From Sinorhizobium chiapasense (GTDB taxonomy: Bacteria > Pseudomonadota > Alphaproteobacteria > Rhizobiales > Rhizobiaceae), in contig NZ_CP133148.1 of assembly GCF_036488675.1 (NCBI RefSeq), forward strand, positions 2,852,001 through 2,916,000: a DNA stretch of 64,000 nt, read 5' to 3'. Shown one piece after another: positions 50,761 to 59,223 of this stretch (positions are counted from its first letter, which is position 1; each line of letters starts with the position of its first letter). Position numbers and translations under genes: made by a program. The notes under the pieces are model-generated. The model did not search any database and had not been told where the DNA came from. It worked only from the letters and a program-made list of their open reading frames with translations.

Positions 50761-52200
50761 TCACGCCGCCCCTCGCTCCTCGATCGGCCGTACGTTCTGG
50801 TTCATCCGGAACAGGTTCTGCGGATCGTATTTCCGTTTGACCTCCACGAGCCGCCCGTAATTGCTGCCATAGGCGGCCGCCACGCGTTCGCCCTCGTCGG
50901 CCGGCATGAAATTGATATACGCCGTCCCGGCTGCGTAAGGCTTCGCGGCCTCGAACAGACGACGCGCCCAGTCTGTGCAGGTCTGGTCCATTGCCGGTTC
51001 GCGCCACCGAGCATGGACATTCATGACGAAGTGGGAGCTGCGCTGCGGAAAAGCCGTTTCCTCCGCCGCTATACGACCCGCGACGCCACCGACATGACCG
51101 ATGAAGATTTCGCATTCCGGTCCCGGCAATTGACGAATGGCGTCGAGCAGGATGGCGATCGTCGCATCGGACAGTTCCATGAAATCGTGGCTCTTCCAAT
51201 AGTTGCGAGCGCCGGGCGTGAGCAAGGGATCAAACGCCTGCTGCCAGCCAACGAAAGGACTGGGACCGACAACATCCGCGATCGGCTTGCCGATAGAGCG
51301 CAAGGCCGCGGTTGCCTGCCCGCCGGCGGCGACATCGCCCGAGTAGCACATGGCCAGAACAAGGATTTCCTTGCCGTGCCATTCTTCCGGAAGGAATGGC
51401 AGCGGCGGCGCCTGCCGCATCACCGCCCAGCAGGTGAGTTCGTCCGGCGCTGTCTCAAGCGCCTGGCGGTATTGCTGGAGGACGGTTTGCGCATCCGCAA
51501 AGGGATGCACGACGAGACCCGCGAGAACCTGCGTGTCGAGTTCGTGAAGCTGGAATTCGAATGCCGTAACGACACCGAAATTCCCGCCGCCGCCGCGCAG
51601 CGCCCAGAAAAGGTCGCGATGCTCCGTGGGGCTGGCGCGCACCAGTTCGCCATTCGCCGTCACCACATCGACCGAAAGCAGGCAGTCCAGGGTCAATCCG
51701 AACTTGCGCGTGAGCCACCCGAAGCCGCCGCCAAGCGTCAAGCCGGCAATGCCGGTGGTCGAATTGATGCCGGTCGGAAGCGCCAGCCGGAAAGCCTGGG
51801 TTTCCTTGTCAACATCGGCGAGCGTCGCCCCCGGCTCGACCCATGCGCGCTTCGCCGTGGCGTCGACGCGCACTGATTTCATCGGCGAAAGATCGATCAT
51901 CAGGCCGCCGTCGCAGACCGCGTTGCCGGCAATGTTGTGCCCACCGCCGCGCACGGCGACGAGCAGGCCGTTTTCGGACGCAAAACGAACCGCATTGATG
52001 ACATCGGCAGCCCCGATGCATTGCACGATCAATGCGGGCTTGCGGTCGATCATCGCGTTCCAGATCGTACGCGCCTCGTCGTAGGCCGCGTCGTTCTCGG
52101 TCAGCACGCGGCCGCGCAATTGCCCCGCCAGCGCCTCGATGGCTTCCGCCTTAACAGTCGTTTTTCCCGCTTGCAGATTGGTGAGGCTCATGTCGTTCAT
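50761..52200 (-). CDS. FAD-binding oxidoreductase (berberine-bridge enzyme family)
   Basis: This 479-residue protein has an FAD_binding_4 domain with VAVRGGGHNIAGNAVCDGG, where His88 would carry 8-alpha-histidyl FAD, and GIAGLTLGGGFGWLTRKFGL. A C-terminal BBE domain holds YGRLVEVKRKYDPQNLF. Such enzymes oxidise sugars, alkaloids or other alcohols; the substrate is unknown. The ATG at 52200 is set by GGGAGGAG 6 bases upstream. It is divergent from the CDP-sugar genes across 275 bases, in which no clear operator was found. Confidence 0.88.
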   Translation of the reverse strand: MNDMSLTNLQAGKTTVKAEAIEALAGQLRGRVLTENDAAYDEARTIWNAMIDRKPALIVQCIGAADVINAVRFASENGLLVAVRGGGHNIAGNAVCDGGLMIDLSPMKSVRVDATAKRAWVEPGATLADVDKETQAFRLALPTGINSTTGIAGLTLGGGFGWLTRKFGLTLDCLLSVDVVTANGELVRASPTEHRDLFWALRGGGGNFGVVTAFEFQLHELDTQVLAGLVVHPFADAQTVLQQYRQALETAPDELTCWAVMRQAPPLPFLPEEWHGKEILVLAMCYSGDVAAGGQATAALRSIGKPIADVVGPSPFVGWQQAFDPLLTPGARNYWKSHDFMELSDATIAILLDAIRQLPGPECEIFIGHVGGVAGRIAAEETAFPQRSSHFVMNVHARWREPAMDQTCTDWARRLFEAAKPYAAGTAYINFMPADEGERVAAAYGSNYGRLVEVKRKYDPQNLFRMNQNVRPIEERGAA

Positions 52201-52475
52201 GATTCGCTCCTCCCGCGGTGAACCATGCCCCAGCGCCCGGCATTCTGCGCCTTTCCCCAACCCCGCGCAAGCAGCCGGCCCGGCCGCATCGACCGGCTCA
52301 AGCACGCCCCATGGCTGTAATTTTCGCCAATATATTCCACTGACCGCCCGCGGCGTGCCCACGCCTCCGCTATTTGTTCCGAATCCCCAGGAAGGCCGTC
52401 GTCAATCAAGCCCCGGGCAAGGCTGAAATACGAAAAAAGCGGAGCGCAGCCGCGCACGTTGGAGGCAGATCGGGC

Positions 52476-53243
52476 ATGAAAGTCGTCATTCTCGCCGGTG
52501 GATATGGCACGCGCATCTCCGAGGAGAGCCACCTGCGACCCAAGCCCATGATCGAGATCGGCGGCCGTCCGATCCTCTGGCACATCATGAAGATCTATAG
52601 CCATTTCGGCTTTTCCGATTTCGTGATCTGCCTTGGCTACCGCGGCTACATGATCAAGGAATATTTCTCCAACTACATCCTGCACTCCTCCGACGTCAGT
52701 TTCAACATGGCGACCGGAGAGACCACTTATCATACCAGCAATGCAGAGCCCTGGCGGGTAACCCTTGTGGAAACCGGTGCGGAATCGTTGACCGGCGGGC
52801 GCTTGAAACGCGTCGCCGGTTATCTCGGCGACACCTTCTGCCTCACCTACGGAGATGGCGTCGCGGACATCGACATCCGCGCATTGACCGATTTCCATCT
52901 CCGGCATGGGCGCGACGCGACGGTGACGAGCGTCGTGCCGCCGGGGCGATACGGCGCGCTCGCGATCGACGCCGGCCAAGTCTACAGCTTTACGGAAAAG
53001 CCTGCAGGAGACAACGGCCGCATCAATGGCGGCTTCTTCGTGCTCAACCGCGCTGTGCTCGACCGCATCGAAGGCGATCACACCCCCTTTGAAGACGGGC
53101 CGCTCGAAGGTCTGGCGCGGGACGGCCAGTTGATGGCTTTCTCGCATGACGGTTTCTGGCGTCCAATGGACACGCTGCGCGACAAGAACCAGCTTGAAGA
53201 GCTGTGGCAGCAGAACCGCGCGCCCTGGAAGGTCTGGTCATGA
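52476..53243 (+). CDS. rfbF: Glucose-1-phosphate cytidylyltransferase
   Basis: This 255-residue nucleotidyltransferase has the N-terminal LAGGYGTRISEES (6-18) with the conserved Gly-x-Gly-Thr-Arg and RPKPMIEIGGRPILWHIM, diagnostic of RfbF. TYGDGVADID holds the metal Asp. It makes CDP-glucose from CTP and glucose-1-phosphate, the first step of CDP-6-deoxyhexose synthesis. The ATG at 52476 follows GGAGG (10 bases). Its stop overlaps the rfbG start by four bases (ATGA). It opens a six-gene sugar cluster. Confidence 0.95.
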   Translation: MKVVILAGGYGTRISEESHLRPKPMIEIGGRPILWHIMKIYSHFGFSDFVICLGYRGYMIKEYFSNYILHSSDVSFNMATGETTYHTSNAEPWRVTLVETGAESLTGGRLKRVAGYLGDTFCLTYGDGVADIDIRALTDFHLRHGRDATVTSVVPPGRYGALAIDAGQVYSFTEKPAGDNGRINGGFFVLNRAVLDRIEGDHTPFEDGPLEGLARDGQLMAFSHDGFWRPMDTLRDKNQLEELWQQNRAPWKVWS

Positions 53244-54313
53244 CCCCTCTGGCCGATCCGGACTTCTGGGCGGGAAAGCGCGTCCTTCTCACGGGCCACA
53301 CCGGCTTCAAGGGCAGTTGGGCTGCGCTATGGCTGAGGGAGATGGGAGCGCATGTCACCGGCTACGCCCTGCCGCCAGCCTCCCAACCGTCACTGCACGC
53401 CTTGTTGCATCCGGGTGAATTGCCGGACCGGCAGTTCGGGGACATTCGCGATCGCGAAGCACTTGCCGAAACCCTGCGAAAGAGCGAGCCGGAAATCATC
53501 CTGCACATGGCAGCACAGCCGCTGGTGCGGGAAGGCTATGCGGCGCCCGCCGAAACTTTCGACGTGAACGTCATGGGCACGGTGCGGCTCCTCGAAGCCG
53601 CCCGCGCCGTTCCTTCGGTGAAGGCCATTCTGGTGGTGACGACCGACAAGGTCTACCGCAACGACGAGAGCGGCCGCCACTTTCGGGAATCCGACACGCT
53701 CGGCGGCCACGATCCCTATTCGGGCTCGAAGGCCGCGTGCGAGATCGCGGTCGCGACCTGGCGCAGCTCCTATTTCAACGAGCGCGACATCCGCATCGCA
53801 ACGGCCCGTGGCGGTAATGTCATCGGCGGCGGCGACTTTTCGACCGACCGGCTGGTGCCCGATATCGTGCGGGCAGCGCTTTCAGGTGAAAGGCTCCATA
53901 TCCGCAGTCCGCTGGCGACACGCCCATGGCAACATGTGCTTGACTGTCTCAACGGCTATTTCCTGCTCGCCGAATCGCTCTACCGGGACGAAACTGGTGT
54001 CACCGCACTGAACTTCGGTCCCTCGCCCGCCGAGCAGCCGATTGCCGTGCGCGATGTGGCAAGCGCCATCCAGGCCGCAATGGGCCTGTCCCCGCAATGG
54101 GATGATGTTTCCTCGCTCGCGCAACCGCGCGAAATGCAGACCCTCGGTCTCGACCCTACACTTGCGGGCGAGAGCCTCGCCTGGCGCGCGCGGCTGACGC
54201 AGCGACAGGCGATCGAGTGGACCGCACACTGGTACAACGCCTGGCGCCGGGGCGAGGCCGCCCGCCAGCTCACGCTCGGCCAGATCGCCGCATTTACGAA
54301 AGGTCGCCCATGA
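53240..54313 (+). CDS. rfbG: CDP-glucose 4,6-dehydratase
   Basis: This 357-residue SDR-type dehydratase has LLTGHTGFKGSWAALWL (16-32) as the NAD loop, HMAAQPLVREGY and the catalytic TTDKVYRNDE and YSGSKAACE motifs with Tyr and Lys. It turns CDP-glucose into CDP-4-keto-6-deoxyglucose, the branch point for all CDP-deoxy sugars. It overlaps rfbF and the C-methyltransferase gene by four bases each, so the three are tightly coupled. Length and motifs are typical of RfbG. Confidence 0.95.
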   Translation: MTPLADPDFWAGKRVLLTGHTGFKGSWAALWLREMGAHVTGYALPPASQPSLHALLHPGELPDRQFGDIRDREALAETLRKSEPEIILHMAAQPLVREGYAAPAETFDVNVMGTVRLLEAARAVPSVKAILVVTTDKVYRNDESGRHFRESDTLGGHDPYSGSKAACEIAVATWRSSYFNERDIRIATARGGNVIGGGDFSTDRLVPDIVRAALSGERLHIRSPLATRPWQHVLDCLNGYFLLAESLYRDETGVTALNFGPSPAEQPIAVRDVASAIQAAMGLSPQWDDVSSLAQPREMQTLGLDPTLAGESLAWRARLTQRQAIEWTAHWYNAWRRGEAARQLTLGQIAAFTKGRP

Positions 54314-55548
54314 TAATGCCCCATCACTGCCGTTTCTGCTCGACCCCGCTGGCAACACTCGTTGCCGACCTGGGTGCGACGCCCTGGTCCAACTCGTTTC
54401 TCGAGCCGACCGAAGAAGCGATCGCGCGCGAGCAGGCCTTTCCCTTGCAGGTGATGGTCTGCTCGGAGTGCCTGCTCGTCCAGACCACGGAAACGGTACC
54501 TGCCGATGAGATCTTCAACGGAGAATATCACTACCTGTCGTCGTTCTCGACGAGCTGGCTGGATCATTCCCGACGCTATGCCGAAAAGATGATCAACCGT
54601 TTCAATCTGGACGGCGCGTCGCAGGTGGTGGAGGTTGCCTCCAACGACGGCTATCTGCTGCAATATTTCGCCCAGAAGAATATTCCCGTACTTGGCGTCG
54701 AACCGGCGGCCAATGCCGCCAGGATAGCCGAGGGTCGCAACGTCCCGACCCATGTCGCCTTCTTCGGGCAGATAACCGCAAGCGAACTGGTCGCCCGCGG
54801 AATCCGCGCCGACTTGACGGCGGCAAACAATGTCCTGGCGCACGTGCCGGATATCGCCGATTTCGTCAGCGGCTTCCCGATCCTGCTCAAGCCGGACGGC
54901 GTGGCGACTTTCGAGTTCCCGCATCTGCTGCACACGATCGAAGGCATCCAGTTCGATACGATCTATCACGAGCACTATTCTTATCTCTCGCTGGTCGCCG
55001 TCGAGCGCATTTTCAAAGCCTGCGGCTTGCACGTTTTCGACGTCGAGGAACTGCCGACCCATGGCGGCTCGCTCCGCATCTATGCGCAACTGGCAGGCGG
55101 CAAGAGGCCGGAGACCGCGGGGCTGGCAAAGGTGCGCGCCGACGAAGCTGCGGCCGGTCTGATGCGCATGGAGACCTACCTGGCGTTCGGAAAGCGGATC
55201 GCGGCGGTCTGCGAAGAATTTCGGGCCTTCCTCGCGGACGCAAAGGCCGAGGGCAAGACCGTGGCGGCTTACGGCGCGGCGGCCAAGGGCAACACTTTCC
55301 TCAATGTTTGTGGCCTCACCTCCGACGACATAGCCTTCATCGTCGACCGTAACGACCTGAAACAGGGCAAGCTGTCTCCCGGCAGCCATATCCCGATCCA
55401 TGCGCCAGACGAACTGGCGGCGGCCAAGCCCGACTACGTCGCGATCCTTCCCTGGAACCTGACGGAAGAGATCGTTGCTGCGAATGATCACGTCCGCTCC
55501 TGGGGTGGCCGCTTCGTGGTTGCGATCCCGGAAGTGCGGGTGATCTGA
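54310..55548 (+). CDS. Sugar C-methyltransferase (NDP-hexose 3-C-methyltransferase type)
   Basis: This 412-residue protein has the full three-part layout of sugar C-methyltransferases. The N-terminal zinc finger has Cys7, Cys10, Cys51 and Cys54; the SAM fold has VVEVASNDGYLLQYFAQ; and the C-terminal domain has YGAAAKGNTFLNVCGL. It resembles TylCIII/NovU-type enzymes that add a methyl to C-3 of a 4-keto-6-deoxy sugar. Its substrate is therefore probably the product of RfbG. The ATG at 54310 overlaps the rfbG stop (ATGA). The methylated carbon is inferred, not proven. Confidence 0.88.
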   Translation: MIMPHHCRFCSTPLATLVADLGATPWSNSFLEPTEEAIAREQAFPLQVMVCSECLLVQTTETVPADEIFNGEYHYLSSFSTSWLDHSRRYAEKMINRFNLDGASQVVEVASNDGYLLQYFAQKNIPVLGVEPAANAARIAEGRNVPTHVAFFGQITASELVARGIRADLTAANNVLAHVPDIADFVSGFPILLKPDGVATFEFPHLLHTIEGIQFDTIYHEHYSYLSLVAVERIFKACGLHVFDVEELPTHGGSLRIYAQLAGGKRPETAGLAKVRADEAAAGLMRMETYLAFGKRIAAVCEEFRAFLADAKAEGKTVAAYGAAAKGNTFLNVCGLTSDDIAFIVDRNDLKQGKLSPGSHIPIHAPDELAAAKPDYVAILPWNLTEEIVAANDHVRSWGGRFVVAIPEVRVI

Positions 55549-55560
55549 GGGCGCGCCCAC

Positions 55561-55664
55561 TGCATGTTTCCTTAAATCGTAACCGATTTAAGGACAAAAC
55601 CATGGAGCAATTCAAAGTGCTACAGCGCCCTTTGTGCGTCTGAAAGGACGCACGGCGCCGTAGG
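55561..55664. repeat. Type-B intergenic repeat, full length
   Basis: This is the clearest copy. TGCATGTTTCCTTAAATCG pairs as CCTTAAATCG (55570-55579) with CGATTTAAGG (55584-55593). Then come GGAGCAATTCAAAGTGCTAC, AGCGCCCTTTGTGCGTC and GACGCACGGCGCCGTAGG. It lies between the C-methyltransferase and the inverted epimerase gene. Confidence 0.82.
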
Positions 55665-55686
55665 CGCCCCAACTCCATGCCGGCGA

Positions 55687-56220
55687 TCAGACGAAAGCGA
55701 GGTTGCGGTCGCGCTCGGACATCTGGGTAATTTCGATCGGCCATGCGATATTCACGCGCGGATCAAGCGCATTCAGTCCACCTTCCGCCTCCGGCGCAAA
55801 GGGCTTGTCGTGAAGATAGATCAGCTCGCAATTCTCGGTGAGGGTCTGGAAGCCGTGGGCAAAGCCGCCCGGGATCATCATGGACCGCGCGTTCTCGGCG
55901 CTCAGAACCTCGCCGTGCCAACGCAAATAGGTTGGCGAATCCGGCCGCATGTCGACAGCAACGTCGAAAACCGCACCGGCCAGACACGAGACGAACTTCG
56001 CCTCCTCATAGGGAGGCCGCTGGAAATGCAGCCCGCGGACGGCGCCCTTGGTGCGCGTCATCGAGTGATTGATTTGGGCAATCGACGCGAAAGAACCAAG
56101 CTCGAAAAGCTCCTCCTGGCAAAAGAAACGCGAGAAGAAACCACGCGCGTCACCGAATTGCTTGCGCTCGACCACCGTCAGGCCGGGAAGTTCCGTATGG
56201 AAGCGCTTGAAGCGCGACAT
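55687..56220 (-). CDS. rfbC: dTDP-4-dehydrorhamnose 3,5-epimerase family protein
   Basis: This 177-residue cupin has the RmlC pattern: DARGFFSRFFCQEEL, INHSMTRTKGAVRGLHFQRPP with the catalytic His, and MMIPGGFAHGFQTLTENCEL with the Asp/His pair. The C-terminus, APEAEGGLNALDPRVNIAWP, is standard. Acting on CDP-4-keto-6-deoxyglucose or its C-methyl form, it would epimerise C-3 and/or C-5. It is the only gene of the cluster on the minus strand and is flanked by repeats on both sides (55561-55664 and 56311-56354), as if inserted or inverted. GAGGGG lies before the ATG at 56220. Confidence 0.9.
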   Translation of the reverse strand: MSRFKRFHTELPGLTVVERKQFGDARGFFSRFFCQEELFELGSFASIAQINHSMTRTKGAVRGLHFQRPPYEEAKFVSCLAGAVFDVAVDMRPDSPTYLRWHGEVLSAENARSMMIPGGFAHGFQTLTENCELIYLHDKPFAPEAEGGLNALDPRVNIAWPIEITQMSERDRNLAFV

Positions 56221-56310
56221 TGCATGTCCCCTCAATTGGCGAAGCGATTGATCAGCGCGGCGAGTTTGGAGGCGGTATCATCATTCCCGCGCGATCAAAA
56301 GGACGTTAGA

Positions 56311-56354
56311 GCGATTCCACGGAAAGTGCGTAGCGGTTTTCCGTCCGGAATCGC
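56311..56354. repeat. RIME-like palindromic element
   Basis: GCGATTCC (56311-56318) and GGAATCGC (56347-56354) flank ACGGAAAGTGCGTAGCGG and TTTTCCGTCC. It matches the unit at 42329-42372. It lies in the promoter region of the reductase gene that restarts the plus-strand operon. Confidence 0.8.
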
Positions 56355-56456
56355 ATCGCTTCAATGGGTTGCGCCGAAACCTGGTACCGGTCTCATGAAC
56401 ACTACCCCTTTGAACACTACACCTTGCAAAAATCCTTGCCCGTGAATGGAGACCGC

Positions 56457-57284
56457 TTGACCAAACAAGTCCTTCTCACCGGAGCCACAGGCTTTGTCGG
56501 CCGCCATGTCCTGCGTGAATTGGCCGAGTGCGGTATCGCCGCGTGCCCTGTCGTACGCACGGGAACCGAAAACCGCCTCGCCGACGCGGTCGGAACCGGG
56601 CGCATTCTTTCAACCGATGCACTTTTTTCCGAGCCGGCGGAATGGTGGACGCAAGCACTCGCCGGGATCGACACGATCATCCATCTGGCGTGGTATGCCG
56701 AGCCCGGCAAATACCTGACGTCACCCATCAACATCGATTGTCTCACTGGCACTCTTGCCATGGCAAAAGGTGCCGCGGCCGCCGGTGTCAGGCGCTTTGT
56801 CGGCATAGGCACGTGCTTTGAATACGAACTCACTGGCCGCCCGCTGACCACCGACACGCCGCTCAGGCCCCTGACACCCTATGCGGGTGCCAAGGCAGCG
56901 GCCTTCCTTGCGCTTTCGCAATGGCTACCACAGGCGGGCGTCGAATTTGCCTGGTGCCGGCTGTTCTATCTCTACGGCGAAGGAGAAGACGAACGGCGGT
57001 TCGTCCCCTACCTCAGAAAATGCCTTGCCGCGGGGCGGAGAGCGGATTTGACCAAAGGTCACCAAGTCCGCGACTTTCTGGACGTCAGAGAAGCCGCCAG
57101 GATGATCGTGGACACTGCGGTCAGCACCGCGCAAGGAGCGGTCAATATTTGTTCAGGCGTACCGGTAACGATCCGAGAATTTGCCGAGAGAATCGCCGAC
57201 GAGCATGGTAGGCGGGACCTACTCAATTTCGGAGGTCGAGCCGAAAACCTCGTCGACCCACCTTATGTCGTGGGTGTCAGGTGA
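56457..57284 (+). CDS. NAD-dependent epimerase/dehydratase (probable NDP-4-keto-sugar reductase)
   Basis: This 275-residue extended SDR has the Rossmann loop LLTGATGFVGRHVL, IHLAWYAEPGKYL, YAGAKAAAFLAL with the Tyr-x-x-x-Lys pair, and a C-terminal VRDFLDVREAARMI. It is related to dTDP-4-keto sugar reductases and would reduce the C-4 ketone of the C-methylated sugar, completing the nucleotide sugar. The start is TTG at 56457 after TGGAGA; the frame upstream begins in repeat DNA. It lies 24 bases before the next methyltransferase. Confidence 0.82.
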   Translation: MTKQVLLTGATGFVGRHVLRELAECGIAACPVVRTGTENRLADAVGTGRILSTDALFSEPAEWWTQALAGIDTIIHLAWYAEPGKYLTSPINIDCLTGTLAMAKGAAAAGVRRFVGIGTCFEYELTGRPLTTDTPLRPLTPYAGAKAAAFLALSQWLPQAGVEFAWCRLFYLYGEGEDERRFVPYLRKCLAAGRRADLTKGHQVRDFLDVREAARMIVDTAVSTAQGAVNICSGVPVTIREFAERIADEHGRRDLLNFGGRAENLVDPPYVVGVR

Positions 57285-57307
57285 ACCGACAGGCTGAGGA
57301 ACCACTT

Positions 57308-58375
57308 ATGGCATCAGGAAACGCCACGCGGGTGCTTTATGAGCAGCGCGAGTTGCCGATTTTTCAAAACAGGATGTACGACAGCGCCGATGAGGCGATA
57401 TCCTCGCCGCGCGGGGAAATGCGCCTCGTGGAGGATCTTGGCACGGGCCTGGTGCGCAATGCCGCCTTCAGGCCGGAACTGATGGTTTATGATACGAGCT
57501 ATCAGAACGAGCAGGCCGTCAGCCCTTCATTCCAGCGGCATCTCGATGATGTCGCCAAGATCATTCTCGACACGATGGGACGCCGGGAGCTCGTTGAAGT
57601 GGGATGCGGCAAGGCCTTCTTCCTCGATAAACTTCTTAGCGAAGGCGTCGATATCACCGGTTTCGATCCGGCCTATGAAGGTAACAACCCTCGCGTCCGC
57701 CGGGAATATTTCCAACCGGACTCCGGCATCGAGGCCAAGGGCCTCATCCTGCGCCATGTGCTCGAGCACATTCCGGATCCCGTCGCTTTCCTTGAGCAAT
57801 TGAAACAGGCGAACGGTGGTCAAGGAAAGATCTATATCGAAGTCCCCTGCTTCGACTGGATCTGCGATCGCCGCGCCTGGTTCGACATCTTCTACGAGCA
57901 CGTCAACTATTTCAGGCTGTCCGACTTTCACCGGATCTTCGGCAACGTCATTTCGAGCGGCCGGGTCTTTGGCGGCCAATATTTGTTCGTGGTCGCAGAA
58001 CTCGATTCGTTGCGCAACCCTGTCATCGACGAGAACGACCGGGCAGGCATTCCGCAGGACTTCACCCGCAAGCTCGACACGCTGGATACCGCCGACCGGG
58101 AACCGGCGGTGATCTGGGGCGGAGCGTCGAAGGGCGTCATCTTCTCGCTGCTCCGCACGCGCTCGGGGCTGCCGGTAAAGGCGGTCATCGACATCAACCC
58201 GGCCAAGCAAGGCAAATACCTGCCGATTACCGGACTACGGGTCCGCGCGCCTGAGGACGTGCTGGCAGACTTGCCCCCCGGCTCGAGCATCTACGTGATG
58301 AACCGCAATTATCTCGACGAGATCAAGCGAATGTCCAACAATGCCTACACCTATATCGAGGTCGATCATGACTGA
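57308..58375 (+). CDS. Methyltransferase with C-methyltransferase-type C-terminal domain
   Basis: This 355-residue protein has a SAM fold (ELVEVGCGKAFFLDKLL) and the motif ILRHVLEHIPDPVAF, then a C-terminal part, IWGGASKGVIFSLL and IDINPAKQGKYLPITGL. These match the C-terminal domain of the sugar C-methyltransferase in this cluster (YGAAAKGNTFL, IVDRNDLKQGKL). It lacks the zinc-finger domain. It may methylate the same sugar at another atom or an attached residue. The ATG at 57308 after AGGA is preferred; a GTG at 57281 overlapping the previous stop is possible. Confidence 0.82.
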   Translation: MASGNATRVLYEQRELPIFQNRMYDSADEAISSPRGEMRLVEDLGTGLVRNAAFRPELMVYDTSYQNEQAVSPSFQRHLDDVAKIILDTMGRRELVEVGCGKAFFLDKLLSEGVDITGFDPAYEGNNPRVRREYFQPDSGIEAKGLILRHVLEHIPDPVAFLEQLKQANGGQGKIYIEVPCFDWICDRRAWFDIFYEHVNYFRLSDFHRIFGNVISSGRVFGGQYLFVVAELDSLRNPVIDENDRAGIPQDFTRKLDTLDTADREPAVIWGGASKGVIFSLLRTRSGLPVKAVIDINPAKQGKYLPITGLRVRAPEDVLADLPPGSSIYVMNRNYLDEIKRMSNNAYTYIEVDHD

Positions 58376-59135
58376 TTTCCGGAAGGAGGTCGCCGCGCGC
58401 ATCTCCGAAATCGAAGCGAACCGTGAGTTGCGCAAGAGTGCCGCCGATTTCCTGCGCCAGTCGATCGGTCCGAAATACTCCTACAACTACTTCTGGATGG
58501 ATCGACCGATCATCCAGTATCCGCAGGATATCGTCGCGATGCAGGAGATCATCTGGGCGACACGTCCCGATCTCATCATCGAAACCGGCATCGCTCACGG
58601 CGGATCGCTCATCATGAGCGCATCGATCCTGGCGCTCCTCGACATGAGCGACGCGATCGAGGCTGGCACGACGTTCGACCCGCGCGCCCCGCACCGGAAG
58701 GTGCTGGGCGTCGACATTGATATCCGCGCCCACAACCGGCAGGCCATCGAGGCACACCCGATGTCGTCCCGGATCCACATGATCCAGGGGTCGAGTGTCG
58801 AGCGCAGCGTCGTCGAGCGGGTCCACGACTTTGCAAGACCGTTCGAGCGCGTCCTCGTCTGCCTCGACAGCAACCACACCCATGATCACGTGCTGGCGGA
58901 ACTGGAGGCCTACGCGCCGCTGACGACGAAGGACAGCTATTGCGTCGTGTTCGACACTGTCATCGAAGATCTTCCGGAAGAGGCCTATCCCGATCGTCCC
59001 TGGGGCAAGGGAAACAACCCCAAGACGGCAGTGTGGAAATACTTGGAATCGCATCCCGAGTTCGAGATCGACCGCTCCATCGACCAGAAGCTGATGATCA
59101 CGGTTGCTCCGGACGGCTTCCTGCGACGTCGTTGA
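58368..59135 (+). CDS. Cephalosporin-hydroxylase-family O-methyltransferase (CmcI-like)
   Basis: This 255-residue protein belongs to the CmcI/rhamnosyl O-methyltransferase family. It has LIIETGIAHGGSLIMSASIL as SAM motif I, VLGVDIDIRAHNRQAI as motif II, IQGSSVE, and VLVCLDSNHTHDHVLAEL, whose Asp binds the divalent metal. Family members often O-methylate sugars of surface glycans. The start overlaps the end of the preceding methyltransferase gene by eight bases, and AGG lies upstream. It is the last gene of the cluster; a strong terminator follows. Confidence 0.87.
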   Translation: MTDFRKEVAARISEIEANRELRKSAADFLRQSIGPKYSYNYFWMDRPIIQYPQDIVAMQEIIWATRPDLIIETGIAHGGSLIMSASILALLDMSDAIEAGTTFDPRAPHRKVLGVDIDIRAHNRQAIEAHPMSSRIHMIQGSSVERSVVERVHDFARPFERVLVCLDSNHTHDHVLAELEAYAPLTTKDSYCVVFDTVIEDLPEEAYPDRPWGKGNNPKTAVWKYLESHPEFEIDRSIDQKLMITVAPDGFLRRR

Positions 59136-59156
59136 TCCCGAGAAGGAACCGATGCA

Positions 59157-59190
59157 ACGCCCCGAAAACACTGTTTTCGGGGCGTTTTTG
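59157..59190 (+). terminator. Rho-independent terminator of the CDP-sugar operon
   Basis: GCCCCGAAAAC and GTTTTCGGGGC (59159-59169 with 59173-59183) form an 11-base perfect stem with an ACT loop, followed by GTTTTTG. It lies 23 bases after the last stop and before a convergent ABC gene. Confidence 0.93.
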
Positions 59191-59223
59191 TTCTGGAGCA
59201 GGCGCAATACCTCGCTTCGAGGT

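Noticed and set aside
53980..55560. 526-residue minus-strand frame over rfbG and the C-methyltransferase
   Set aside because: It is the mirror of well-supported plus-strand genes that overlap each other by four bases; no recognisable motif and no ribosome site.
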